Below, piece after piece: positions 1-5,504 of a stretch of 7,191 nucleotides of DNA; position 1 is the stretch's first letter, and each line of letters begins with the position of its first letter. Source of the stretch: an uncultured Fastidiosipila sp. Its GTDB lineage: Bacteria > Bacillota > Clostridia > Saccharofermentanales > Fastidiosipilaceae. The translations under genes and the position numbers were made by a program. Location of the stretch: assembly GCA_938014865.1 (NCBI GenBank), contig CALLQJ010000223.1, positions 1 to 7,191 on the forward strand, in the 5' to 3' direction. The notes beneath the pieces are model-generated. The model had not been told where the DNA came from, searched no databases, and saw only the letters and a program-made list of their open reading frames with translations.

Positions 1-2
1 AA

Positions 3-371
3 GAGAGCCCCTGGGGGGTCTTCCATCCGCGTGCGGAATACCATCACATTAAAAAAGAGAACATCGGCTTGATCGAAGTCATGGGTCTGGCGGTGCTGCC
101 GGCCCGCTTAAAGACGGAATTTGAGGCGGTTGCGGACTGCCTCGTATCCGGCAGCGACCCCGCAGAAAATGATTTGACCCGGGCACACGGCCCCTGGATT
201 GCGGAGCTTCGTGAAAAATACGAGGACTTCTCCGAAGATACGGTAAATGCCCTTATCGAGGAAGAATGCGGCCGGGTTTTTGTTAAAGTTTTAGAAGACG
301 CCGGCGTCTTCAAGCAAAACGAGGAAGGCTTTGAGGGCGTGAAGCGTTTTGTCGAACACTGCCGCAGCTGA
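3..371 (+). CDS. galT: UDP-glucose--hexose-1-phosphate uridylyltransferase, class II type, C-terminal part (5' end outside window)
   Basis: GalT moves UMP from UDP-glucose to galactose-1-phosphate in the cytoplasmic Leloir pathway (EC 2.7.7.12). The visible 122 residues are open from the first in-frame codon at the window edge and end at TGA 369-371. The recognisable stretch is PWGVFHPRAEYHHIKKENIG followed by LIEVMGLAVLPARLK, which I know as the conserved C-terminal block of the Firmicutes class II GalT family. The rest is acidic and helical, as expected for the end of that protein. The active-site His-Pro-His region lies upstream of the window, so activity cannot be judged here. A shorter start at Met 69 is possible in this frame, but the conserved block begins before it, so the gene is a window-truncated fragment and not a small gene. 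The ATPase gene follows after 54 bases with no visible terminator, which suggests co-transcription. Confidence 0.9.
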   Translation, partial: ESPWGVFHPRAEYHHIKKENIGLIEVMGLAVLPARLKTEFEAVADCLVSGSDPAENDLTRAHGPWIAELREKYEDFSEDTVNALIEEECGRVFVKVLEDAGVFKQNEEGFEGVKRFVEHCRS

Positions 372-410
372 GGGCTGCGCCGGAAATCGGAAAGAGCCAG
401 CCTGAAGAAT

Positions 411-420
411 TGAGGAGAGG
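411..420 (+). promoter_or_regulatory. Ribosome binding site of the HerA-like ATPase gene
   Basis: The purine run TGAGGAGAGG ends five bases before ATG 426-428 and is a strong Shine-Dalgarno match. It supports this start over internal Met codons. I see no convincing promoter or terminator hairpin in the 54 bases between galT and this gene. Confidence 0.75.
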
Positions 421-425
421 GATTC

Positions 426-2984
426 ATGAAAACATACGAGAAACTGGGGAGCTTCTATCTCGGCAAAGTCTATGACCGCGCCGCCGGGCAGAGGACGGAC
501 GAGTACTTTATGTACGACGCCAAGGACCTGACGACGCATGCGGTCTGTGTCGGGATGACCGGAAGCGGCAAAACGGGACTTTGCATCGACATCCTGGAAG
601 AAGCGGCCATGGATAACATTCCCGCGCTGATCATTGACCCGAAAGGCGATATGAGCAATCTCCTCCTCTCTTTCCCCGAACTTGAGGCGGACGATTTCCT
701 GCCCTGGATACAGAAAGGGGAGGCGGAACGCAAGGGTGTCAGCCTTGAAGAGCTGGCAGCCGAGACCGCCGAAAACTGGCAAAAGGGACTGGCCGACTGG
801 GACCAGGACGGAGAACGCATCCGGACGATGCGGGAAAAGGCAGAGTTTACGGTCTATACCCCGGGAAGTGCCGCCGGCCGCCCTATTTCCATGATGCAGC
901 TCATTGACCGGCCGTCGGATGCGATCCGGGAAGAGCCGGAAGCCCTGCAGGATTATGTGGCGTCCATGGTCTCGAGCCTCCTGGCGCTGCTGGGCCTGGA
1001 TACGGATCCTCTGAACAGCCGCGAGCATATTCTCTTGAGCAATATCCTGAGCAAAATCTGGGGTGAAGGGGAGAACGTGGACCTGGCGGGGCTCATCGGC
1101 GCCATTCAGGATCCGCCTTTGGACAAAGTCGGCGTGATGCCGCTTGAAACCTTCTATCCGGAAGAGGAACGCTTTAAGCTGGCGATGCGCTTTAATAATC
1201 TTTTGGCTTCGCCGCAGTTCGCTTCCTGGATGCAAGGGGAGCCTCTGGATATTTCCCGCCTGCTTTATACCGAAGAAGGCAAGCCCCGGATCAGCATCTT
1301 ATCGATTAATCATTTGAGCGAAGCGGAGCGGATGTTCTTTGTTTCAAGCTTTTTGAATCAGGTCCTTTCCTGGATGCGCACGCAGTCCGGCACGAGCAGC
1401 CTGCGGGCGATCTTGTACATGGATGAGATTTACGGCTATTTCCCGCCGGTCGCCAATCCGCCGTCGAAGCCGCCGCTTCTCACCTTGCTGAAACAGGCCA
1501 GGGCTTACGGACTCGGCATTGTGCTGACGACGCAGAATCCGGCGGACCTCGATTATAAGGGACTGGCCAATATCGGGACGTGGTTTATCGGAAGGCTTCA
1601 GACCGAACAGGATAAAAACCGTCTTCTGGACGGCCTGCAGGGCGCTTCGCGCGAAGCGGCGCAGCGCTTTGACCGCAAAGCTTTAAGCGAGATTATTTCG
1701 GGCCTTAAGAGCCGTGTCTTCCTGGTGAATAATGTGCACGAAAATCACCCGGAACTTTTCGAGACCCGCTGGTGTATGTCTTATTTAGCAGGACCCCTGA
1801 CGAAAAATCAGCTGAAAGCGCTGGAGCCGGAAAAAGATGCTTCGGACGAGGCAGAAGTCTTCGAAGCCGAGGCAGAGGCGGGAGAGAAAAGCCGGAGAGC
1901 TGCTGTTTCCGAAACAAGCGAAGCGGCTGCCTCTAAAGTGCCGACAGAAGAAATAAGGGCGCCCGAAAAGCGCCGGGCCCCGGCGGCTTCTGCTGAAACA
2001 AAAGCCTCCGGAGAACCGGCTGTTTCTGCCTCCGCCGTCCGGGCGGAGGTCCCCGACGGGATCCCGGAGTATTTCCTGCCGGTCGACTTTGCGGCAGAAA
2101 ATTTATATTACTTCCCCTCTTTATACGGGGTAGTGAGTACGGATTTCGTGGATAATAAGCAGGATATTGCCTACGAAGAAATTACAACTTGGAATACGCC
2201 GCTGCAGGACGGCGTTATTACGGTGGACTGGAAAAAGGAAAGTCCGGTCCGGCCCGAGCCGGAAGCGCTGGAAGAGCGCCCGGAAAGCGGCGTGCGTTTT
2301 ATCTCCCTGCCGGAAGCGGCTAAAAAGAAAACGAATTATACCGCCTGGAATCGTGAACTGAAGGACTTCTTATACCGTGAACAGGTGCTGACCTTGTACA
2401 AAAATAAGAAGACCGGCATGGTTTCTCAGCCGGGAGAATCGGAACGGGATTTTGTCATCCGCGTCAGTCAGGAAGGCCGGGAAGAGCGGGATAAGAAGAT
2501 GGAAGATCTGCGCAAAAAATACGAGAAAAAGATGCAGACCATGGCCGAGCGCATCCGCAAAGCGGAGCAGCGCGTCGAACGGGAAAAAGGCCAGGCCAAG
2601 CAGGCCAAACTGAGTGCCGCGATGAGTCTGGGTTCCACCTTGCTGGGCGGCCTTATCGGACGCAAAAAAATCAGCAAGACCAATATCAATAAAGCGGCGA
2701 GCAGCGCCCGGGCTGCGGGCCGTGCCAAGCAGCAGACGGACGATATCGGCCGGGCGGAAGAGACTTTAGAAAAGTATCAGGAAGACCTCGAGGCCCTGGA
2801 ACTTGAGCTCGAAGAAGAGCTCGATAAACTCAATGAGCGTTATGAAGCGGCCAATGAGGCGGTGACGGAATTTGCGATGAAGCCGAAAAAATCGGATATC
2901 CGCGTGAAGGTCATTGCCTTGCTCTGGCTCCCGTATGAACGCCTCGGCGATAACGACTGGCGTCCGGCGTTTCGGGAAGACTGA
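426..2984 (+). CDS. HerA/DUF87-like P-loop ATPase with disordered linker and C-terminal coiled-coil hairpin
   Basis: This 852-residue protein is probably a ring-forming ATP-driven translocase of the HerA/VirD4-like (COG0433) group; its substrate is not shown by the sequence. Walker A is GMTGSGKTG at residues 43-51, followed by IIDPKGD (69-75), typical of this group. Walker B is LYMDE with D333 and E334. A sensor-like TTQNP starts at residue 368, followed by an IGRLQTEQDKNRLLDGL block. The ATPase core ends near residue 460. Residues about 466-543 are a low-complexity Ala/Glu/Pro/Ser linker. A second domain starts at IPEYFLPVDF. Residues about 683-728 and 772-815 are charged heptad-like helices flanking a Gly-rich hydrophobic segment, MSLGSTLLGGLIGRK (733-747), which suggests a folded-back coiled coil. 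There is no signal peptide or clear membrane helix. HerA usually works with the nuclease NurA, but no NurA-like gene is visible. Family confidence is high, while the specific role is unknown. Confidence 0.85.
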   Translation: MKTYEKLGSFYLGKVYDRAAGQRTDEYFMYDAKDLTTHAVCVGMTGSGKTGLCIDILEEAAMDNIPALIIDPKGDMSNLLLSFPELEADDFLPWIQKGEAERKGVSLEELAAETAENWQKGLADWDQDGERIRTMREKAEFTVYTPGSAAGRPISMMQLIDRPSDAIREEPEALQDYVASMVSSLLALLGLDTDPLNSREHILLSNILSKIWGEGENVDLAGLIGAIQDPPLDKVGVMPLETFYPEEERFKLAMRFNNLLASPQFASWMQGEPLDISRLLYTEEGKPRISILSINHLSEAERMFFVSSFLNQVLSWMRTQSGTSSLRAILYMDEIYGYFPPVANPPSKPPLLTLLKQARAYGLGIVLTTQNPADLDYKGLANIGTWFIGRLQTEQDKNRLLDGLQGASREAAQRFDRKALSEIISGLKSRVFLVNNVHENHPELFETRWCMSYLAGPLTKNQLKALEPEKDASDEAEVFEAEAEAGEKSRRAAVSETSEAAASKVPTEEIRAPEKRRAPAASAETKASGEPAVSASAVRAEVPDGIPEYFLPVDFAAENLYYFPSLYGVVSTDFVDNKQDIAYEEITTWNTPLQDGVITVDWKKESPVRPEPEALEERPESGVRFISLPEAAKKKTNYTAWNRELKDFLYREQVLTLYKNKKTGMVSQPGESERDFVIRVSQEGREERDKKMEDLRKKYEKKMQTMAERIRKAEQRVEREKGQAKQAKLSAAMSLGSTLLGGLIGRKKISKTNINKAASSARAAGRAKQQTDDIGRAEETLEKYQEDLEALELELEEELDKLNERYEAANEAVTEFAMKPKKSDIRVKVIALLWLPYERLGDNDWRPAFRED

Positions 2985-3053
2985 ACTAAGCAGCGCCCGT
3001 CTCAGACAAAAGACAGAAAATTTTAAGAGGAAAAAGGAAAGCCGAGAGGCGAC

Positions 3054-3061
3054 AGAAAGGA
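3054..3061 (+). promoter_or_regulatory. Ribosome binding site of the FMN-dependent dehydrogenase-like gene
   Basis: AGAAAGGA lies six bases before ATG 3068-3070. It is a moderate Shine-Dalgarno match that supports this start. The gap from 2985 is purine-rich and has no clear hairpin, so read-through from the ATPase gene is plausible. I see no convincing -35/-10 pair there. Confidence 0.6.
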
Positions 3062-3067
3062 TCTCCG

Positions 3068-3964
3068 ATGGATTTAAGCTATCTCAAGACCCCGCAGGAT
3101 TCGAACGCCATTACCCGCGCCTACCTTGACAATCTTTTAGTCGAAGCCCGCTATCTCGACAGCTGCGTGCCGGATACCAGCTTTGAACTTTACGGCAAAC
3201 GCTTCAGTTCTCCGATCATGATTGCCGCCTTTTCCCATCTTGACGGCAGCCATCCCGGCGGCATGGCAGAAATGGCAAGAGCGGCTGCCCGGGTAAATGT
3301 CGTGAACTGGGCCGGCATGGGCGATGAAGAAGAATTTGAAAAAATTGCCGAAACAGGGGCGTCCACCATTAAAATCGTCAAGCCTTATAAAGACAGAGCA
3401 CTCCTCAGAAGGCGGCTTCAGCATGCGGCAGCACACGGCGCTTTGGCTGTCGGCATCGACATCGATCACAGCTTTCAGCATAACGGCGAGCATGACGTCG
3501 TCAACGGCTTGGAAATGCAGCCGCTGACGACGGAAGAATTAAAGAAATTAGTCGACGCGTCGCCGCTGCCCTTTGTCATAAAGGGTGTACTGAGCGTGAA
3601 GGATGCCTTAAAATGCGCCGAGGCGGGGGTAAAGGGGATTGTGATTTCGCATCATCACGGCATTCAGCCCTGTGCCGTCCCGCCTCTGATGATCCTGCCG
3701 AAAATCAAGGCGGCGGCCGGAGATCGTTTGGATCTCTTTGTCGACTGCGGCATTTCTTCAGGCTATGACGCTTTCAAAGCCTTGGCCTTGGGGGCGAAAG
3801 CGGTGCATCTCGGCCGCGCTGTCCTGCCGGCCTTCCGGGAGAAGGGGGCAGAGGGTGCTGCAGACTATATAAAGGAAGCAAACGATGCCCTCCGCGGAAT
3901 GATGGCGCGGACAGGGGCGCCGGATCTTCAGTCGATTGATCCCGAATGTATTTGGGCGGAGTAG
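3068..3964 (+). CDS. Atypical FMN-dependent alpha-hydroxy-acid dehydrogenase/oxidase-like protein
   Basis: This 298-residue protein matches the FMN-dependent alpha-hydroxy-acid dehydrogenase (TIM-barrel) family, the group of glycolate oxidase, lactate oxidase and LldD. The match is strongest in the C-terminal half. LPFVIKGVLSVKDALKCAEAGVKGIVISHHHG (given in pieces: LPFVIKGV from 167, K172; ISHHHG 193-198) corresponds to the family's KGI...VSNHGGR block. DCGISSGYDAFKALALGAKA (226-245) with GR at 249-250 corresponds to the FMN-phosphate loop. Family members usually have about 350-380 residues, so this one is short. It lacks the usual Arg after the catalytic His motif (Ile199 here) and has Ser230 where the DGGIR loop has Arg. 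Flavin binding is likely, but the substrate is unknown. It looks cytoplasmic, with no signal peptide. It ends at TAG, 16 bases before the hairpin that separates it from the convergent fic gene. Confidence 0.78.
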   Translation: MDLSYLKTPQDSNAITRAYLDNLLVEARYLDSCVPDTSFELYGKRFSSPIMIAAFSHLDGSHPGGMAEMARAAARVNVVNWAGMGDEEEFEKIAETGASTIKIVKPYKDRALLRRRLQHAAAHGALAVGIDIDHSFQHNGEHDVVNGLEMQPLTTEELKKLVDASPLPFVIKGVLSVKDALKCAEAGVKGIVISHHHGIQPCAVPPLMILPKIKAAAGDRLDLFVDCGISSGYDAFKALALGAKAVHLGRAVLPAFREKGAEGAADYIKEANDALRGMMARTGAPDLQSIDPECIWAE

Positions 3965-3980
3965 TCAAGGCTATATAAAA

Positions 3981-4014
3981 AAGGCGATTGGATTTTTTGC
4001 TTTCCAATCGCCTT
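3981..4014 (-). terminator. Intrinsic terminator between convergent genes (best on - strand, possibly bidirectional)
   Basis: A perfect 12-base inverted repeat has arms AAGGCGATTGGA (3981-3992) and TCCAATCGCCTT (4003-4014) around a 10-base T-rich loop. Read on the - strand, the stem runs straight into a T-run (the A-run at 3977-3982 on the + strand). That is a good terminator for fic, whose stop is 35 bases upstream on that strand. On the + strand the stem is followed by AATGCTGTG and not a T-run, so termination of the dehydrogenase-like gene is weaker, although the stem alone may serve it. Confidence 0.8.
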
Positions 4015-4049
4015 AATGCTGTGATTTTCAATGCCTTTTTATTTTGAAG

Positions 4050-5198
4050 CTATAGTGCGGTTCCTTCTGAAAGTATGTCTACATATTCCTTATAAAAATA
4101 CTGTCTGTACCTTTTTTTATCTTCAACAAGTTCTAATATACCTATTTCGATTAGAATTTCTAAAAGTTTATTTACCGTTGGCCTCGTGACTCCAAGTAAG
4201 TTTATGATGTCATCTGCTTCTACAAAGGGATGTTTTAAGAGATATTCATATACGGTAAGAAGGTTTGAGATATTTCCCCTTGACGAAACTCGGATTTTTT
4301 TTGTATCTTCCTTTTTTAATGCCGCTATTTTTTGAATGGAATCAATGGAGTCTTCAGATATTTCACATATACCTTCTATAAAAAATTTAACCCATTCTTC
4401 AAATTCTCCCTTAATACGTACGTTATTAAGCAGTTCATAGTACTTGTTTCTGTTTTTTTTGAAGAAGTAGCTTAGATAAAGAACAGGATACTCTATTAAG
4501 CCTTGTTCTTTTAAAAACAGAATAATCAGAAGCCTGCCCATTCTTCCGTTGCCATCTAAGAATGGGTGGATTGTTTCAAACTGGTAGTGAATAAGAGCAA
4601 TTTTTATTAGAGCCGAAATATCACTTGCTTCATGTATATATTTTTCTAAATCGTTCAATGATACGTCCATCAGATCCGGTGACGGCGGAATAAAACTTGC
4701 ATTTTGTAAGCTTGAACCGGCGGGTCCTATCCAATTTTGTGATTTCCTAAACTCACCGGGAAGTTTTTCTTCACCTCTGACATTTGATAGAAGAACAGCG
4801 TGTGTTTCTCTTATTAATCGCATACTTAAAGGAAGTTCCTTAAGTCGGTTAAAGGCAAAATGTGTTGCTTTGATATAATTTACGATTTCTTTAGTTTCCT
4901 TAACTTTTTTATTATTTCTATCTTTCTGCAGCACATCTACTAAAGAAGCTTGTGTCCCTTCAATTTGAGAACTTATAACGGCCTCTTTTTGCACATACAT
5001 AGATACAAAAAGATCAATATCCGGTAATGTTATTGCCATACCGTCCAGACGACCTAAAAGCAAATAGGCTTTGTTGAGCAATCTATTGATTTCATCGTCT
5101 ATAGTAAGCTCTATATCGTTTAGATTATTTGGAACAAAACACTCATAATCGCTCTGCACTCTTTTTAAATAACCTGCTCTATTGCTTTCCAGCTTCAA
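4050..5198 (-). CDS. Fic-family protein (probable AMPylase) with N-terminal inhibitory motif and C-terminal winged helix
   Basis: Fic proteins transfer a nucleotide monophosphate, usually AMP from ATP, to a protein hydroxyl. This 382-residue protein carries the complete motif HPFLDGNGRMGR at 211-222, so the catalytic His, the metal-binding acidic residue and the phosphate-binding Arg residues are all present. S76 to G81 (SSQIEG) fits the inhibitory pattern (S/T)xxxE(G/N). It lies N-terminal to the Fic motif, as in class II self-inhibited Fic proteins such as Shewanella SoFic, which has similar length and layout. The substrate flap region is GPAGSSLQNASFIPPSP (158-174). Residues about 308-370 look like a winged helix, with TRPTVNKLLEIL (338-349) as a likely recognition helix. 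The start is TTG, set by an AGGAGG seven bases upstream. The gene is much more AT-rich than its neighbours, with many AAA, ATA and TTA codons, which suggests horizontal acquisition. No separate antitoxin gene is visible. The target is unknown. Confidence 0.93.
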   Translation of the reverse strand: MKLESNRAGYLKRVQSDYECFVPNNLNDIELTIDDEINRLLNKAYLLLGRLDGMAITLPDIDLFVSMYVQKEAVISSQIEGTQASLVDVLQKDRNNKKVKETKEIVNYIKATHFAFNRLKELPLSMRLIRETHAVLLSNVRGEEKLPGEFRKSQNWIGPAGSSLQNASFIPPSPDLMDVSLNDLEKYIHEASDISALIKIALIHYQFETIHPFLDGNGRMGRLLIILFLKEQGLIEYPVLYLSYFFKKNRNKYYELLNNVRIKGEFEEWVKFFIEGICEISEDSIDSIQKIAALKKEDTKKIRVSSRGNISNLLTVYEYLLKHPFVEADDIINLLGVTRPTVNKLLEILIEIGILELVEDKKRYRQYFYKEYVDILSEGTAL

Positions 5199-5205
5199 AA
5201 TATCG

Positions 5206-5211
5206 CCTCCT
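5206..5211 (-). promoter_or_regulatory. Strong Shine-Dalgarno that fixes the TTG start of fic
   Basis: On the - strand this reads AGGAGG, seven bases before TTG at 5198-5196. No in-frame ATG has a comparable site, and the TTG start places the Fic_N-like region in full. The spacing and the perfect core make TTG the likely initiation codon. Confidence 0.85.
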
Positions 5212-5222
5212 AAGGTAAATCT

Positions 5223-5260
5223 ATTTTACTTAGAACAATTTTATCTTCTCTAAGTAAAAT
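5223..5260. promoter_or_regulatory. Palindromic operator candidate overlying the fic promoter
   Basis: The arms ATTTTACTTAGA (5223-5234) and TCTAAGTAAAAT (5249-5260) are perfect reverse complements separated by 14 bases. The right arm fills the spacer between the fic -35 and -10, and the left arm covers the expected transcription start. A protein bound here would block RNA polymerase. By inference, the binder may be the winged helix of Fic itself. Confidence 0.7.
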
Positions 5261-5266
5261 TTTCAA
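5238..5266 (-). promoter_or_regulatory. Sigma-A-type promoter of fic
   Basis: On the - strand, TTGAAA (5266-5261) is followed by a 17-base spacer and TAAAAT (5243-5238). Each box matches the consensus at five of six positions. Transcription would start near 5231, giving a leader of about 33 bases that carries the AGGAGG site. Confidence 0.75.
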
Positions 5267-5272
5267 TCATTT

Positions 5273-5310
5273 ATTTTACTTAGAACGCCGTAAGGCGCTC
5301 TAAATAAAAT
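5273..5310. promoter_or_regulatory. Second palindrome upstream of fic, same geometry as the first
   Basis: Arms at 5273-5284 and 5299-5310 repeat the operator half-sites with one mismatch (G to A at 5304) and the same 14-base spacer. The whole unit is shifted exactly 50 bases from the first palindrome. A 15-base segment (5272-5286) is identical to 5222-5236. The spacer carries its own inverted repeat, CGCC GTAA GGCG (5286-5297), so the full unit can fold as a near-perfect 17-base stem with two mismatches. It has no -35 box beyond it, so it looks like an auxiliary operator and not a second promoter. Confidence 0.65.
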
Positions 5311-5352
5311 TCCCTGTTTTTATCAAGTGCTTTTCCCTGAAAAAATCAAGTG
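5311..5352. repeat. Pair of 19-base imperfect direct repeats
   Basis: TCCCTG-TTTTT-ATCAAGTG (5311-5329) and TCCCTG-AAAAA-ATCAAGTG (5334-5352) match at every position except the central five, where a T-run replaces an A-run. The period is 23 bases. They lie just upstream of the second palindrome relative to fic. Their function is unknown. Confidence 0.5.
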
Positions 5353-5377
5353 AGCCGAATGCCGGGAAAACGGCTCA
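5351..5377 (-). terminator. Possible second (back-up) terminator after the mannosidase gene
   Basis: TGAGCCG (5351-5357) pairs with CGGCTCA (5371-5377) around a 13-base loop. On the - strand the stem is followed by CTTGATTTTTT, a T-run starting a few bases late. It may act in tandem with the stronger hairpin at 5412-5441 and shield fic from read-through. Confidence 0.45.
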
Positions 5378-5411
5378 TATCCTTTACCGCAGAAGATAAG
5401 ACAAAGCAAAA

Positions 5412-5441
5412 AAAGCTGCTCTCCGCCGGGAAAGCAGCTTT
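5412..5441 (-). terminator. Intrinsic terminator of the GH38 mannosidase gene
   Basis: AAAGCTGCT (5412-5420) pairs with AGCAGCTTT (5433-5441). After one mismatch the stem continues for three pairs (5422-5424 with 5429-5431) to a four-base loop. On the - strand the stem runs into a T-rich tract (TTTTGCTTTG, from 5411 leftward), the usual Rho-independent layout, about 64 bases after the mannosidase stop. Confidence 0.8.
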
Positions 5442-5462
5442 CTTCTGTCTTGACTGTCTAGA

Positions 5463-5496
5463 CGGCCCGGGTCTCTCAGAACAAAGACTTGGGCCG
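5463..5496. repeat. GC-rich inverted repeat just after the mannosidase stop
   Basis: CGGCCCGGGTCT (5463-5474) faces AGACTTGGGCCG (5485-5496). Ten pairs are standard and two (5469/5490, 5470/5489) are G-U in + strand RNA but C-A in - strand RNA, so the fold is better on the + strand. There is no T-run on either side. An 8-base palindrome, GTCTAGAC (5456-5463), abuts it. It may be an RNA-stabilising stem at the 3' end of the mannosidase message. The role is uncertain. Confidence 0.4.
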
Positions 5497-5504
5497 AGCA
5501 TCAT

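Noticed and set aside
44..427. - strand open frame opposite galT
   Set aside because: The + strand frame contains the conserved GalT C-terminal block, and the antisense protein is Ser/Arg-rich low-complexity sequence typical of a shadow frame.
291..1235. Long - strand open frame of 314 codons opposite the ATPase gene
   Set aside because: It lies antisense to the well-supported ATPase core with Walker motifs, has no recognisable domain, and its composition is the mirror of GC-rich codons on the other strand.
3068..3964. Naming the dehydrogenase-like gene lactate oxidase, LldD or type 2 isopentenyl-diphosphate isomerase
   Set aside because: The substrate-binding Arg and other active-site residues of lactate/glycolate enzymes are missing, and the signature blocks of the isomerase are not seen. 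Only the fold family can be supported.
5222..5310. Repeated TTTTACTTAGA units considered as a CRISPR array
   Set aside because: There are only four half-sites in alternating orientation, with 14-base spacers and promoter boxes inside. This is operator geometry and there is no array or cas gene.
5298..5326. Second fic promoter with TTGATA at 5326-5321
   Set aside because: At a 17-base spacing the -10 would be TTAGAG, a poor match. The TTGAAA/TAAAAT pair nearer the gene is much better.
3965..5504. Target-site duplication or insertion-sequence ends around the AT-rich fic segment
   Set aside because: I compared both flanks and found no convincing matching direct repeat or terminal inverted repeat, and no transposase remnant.
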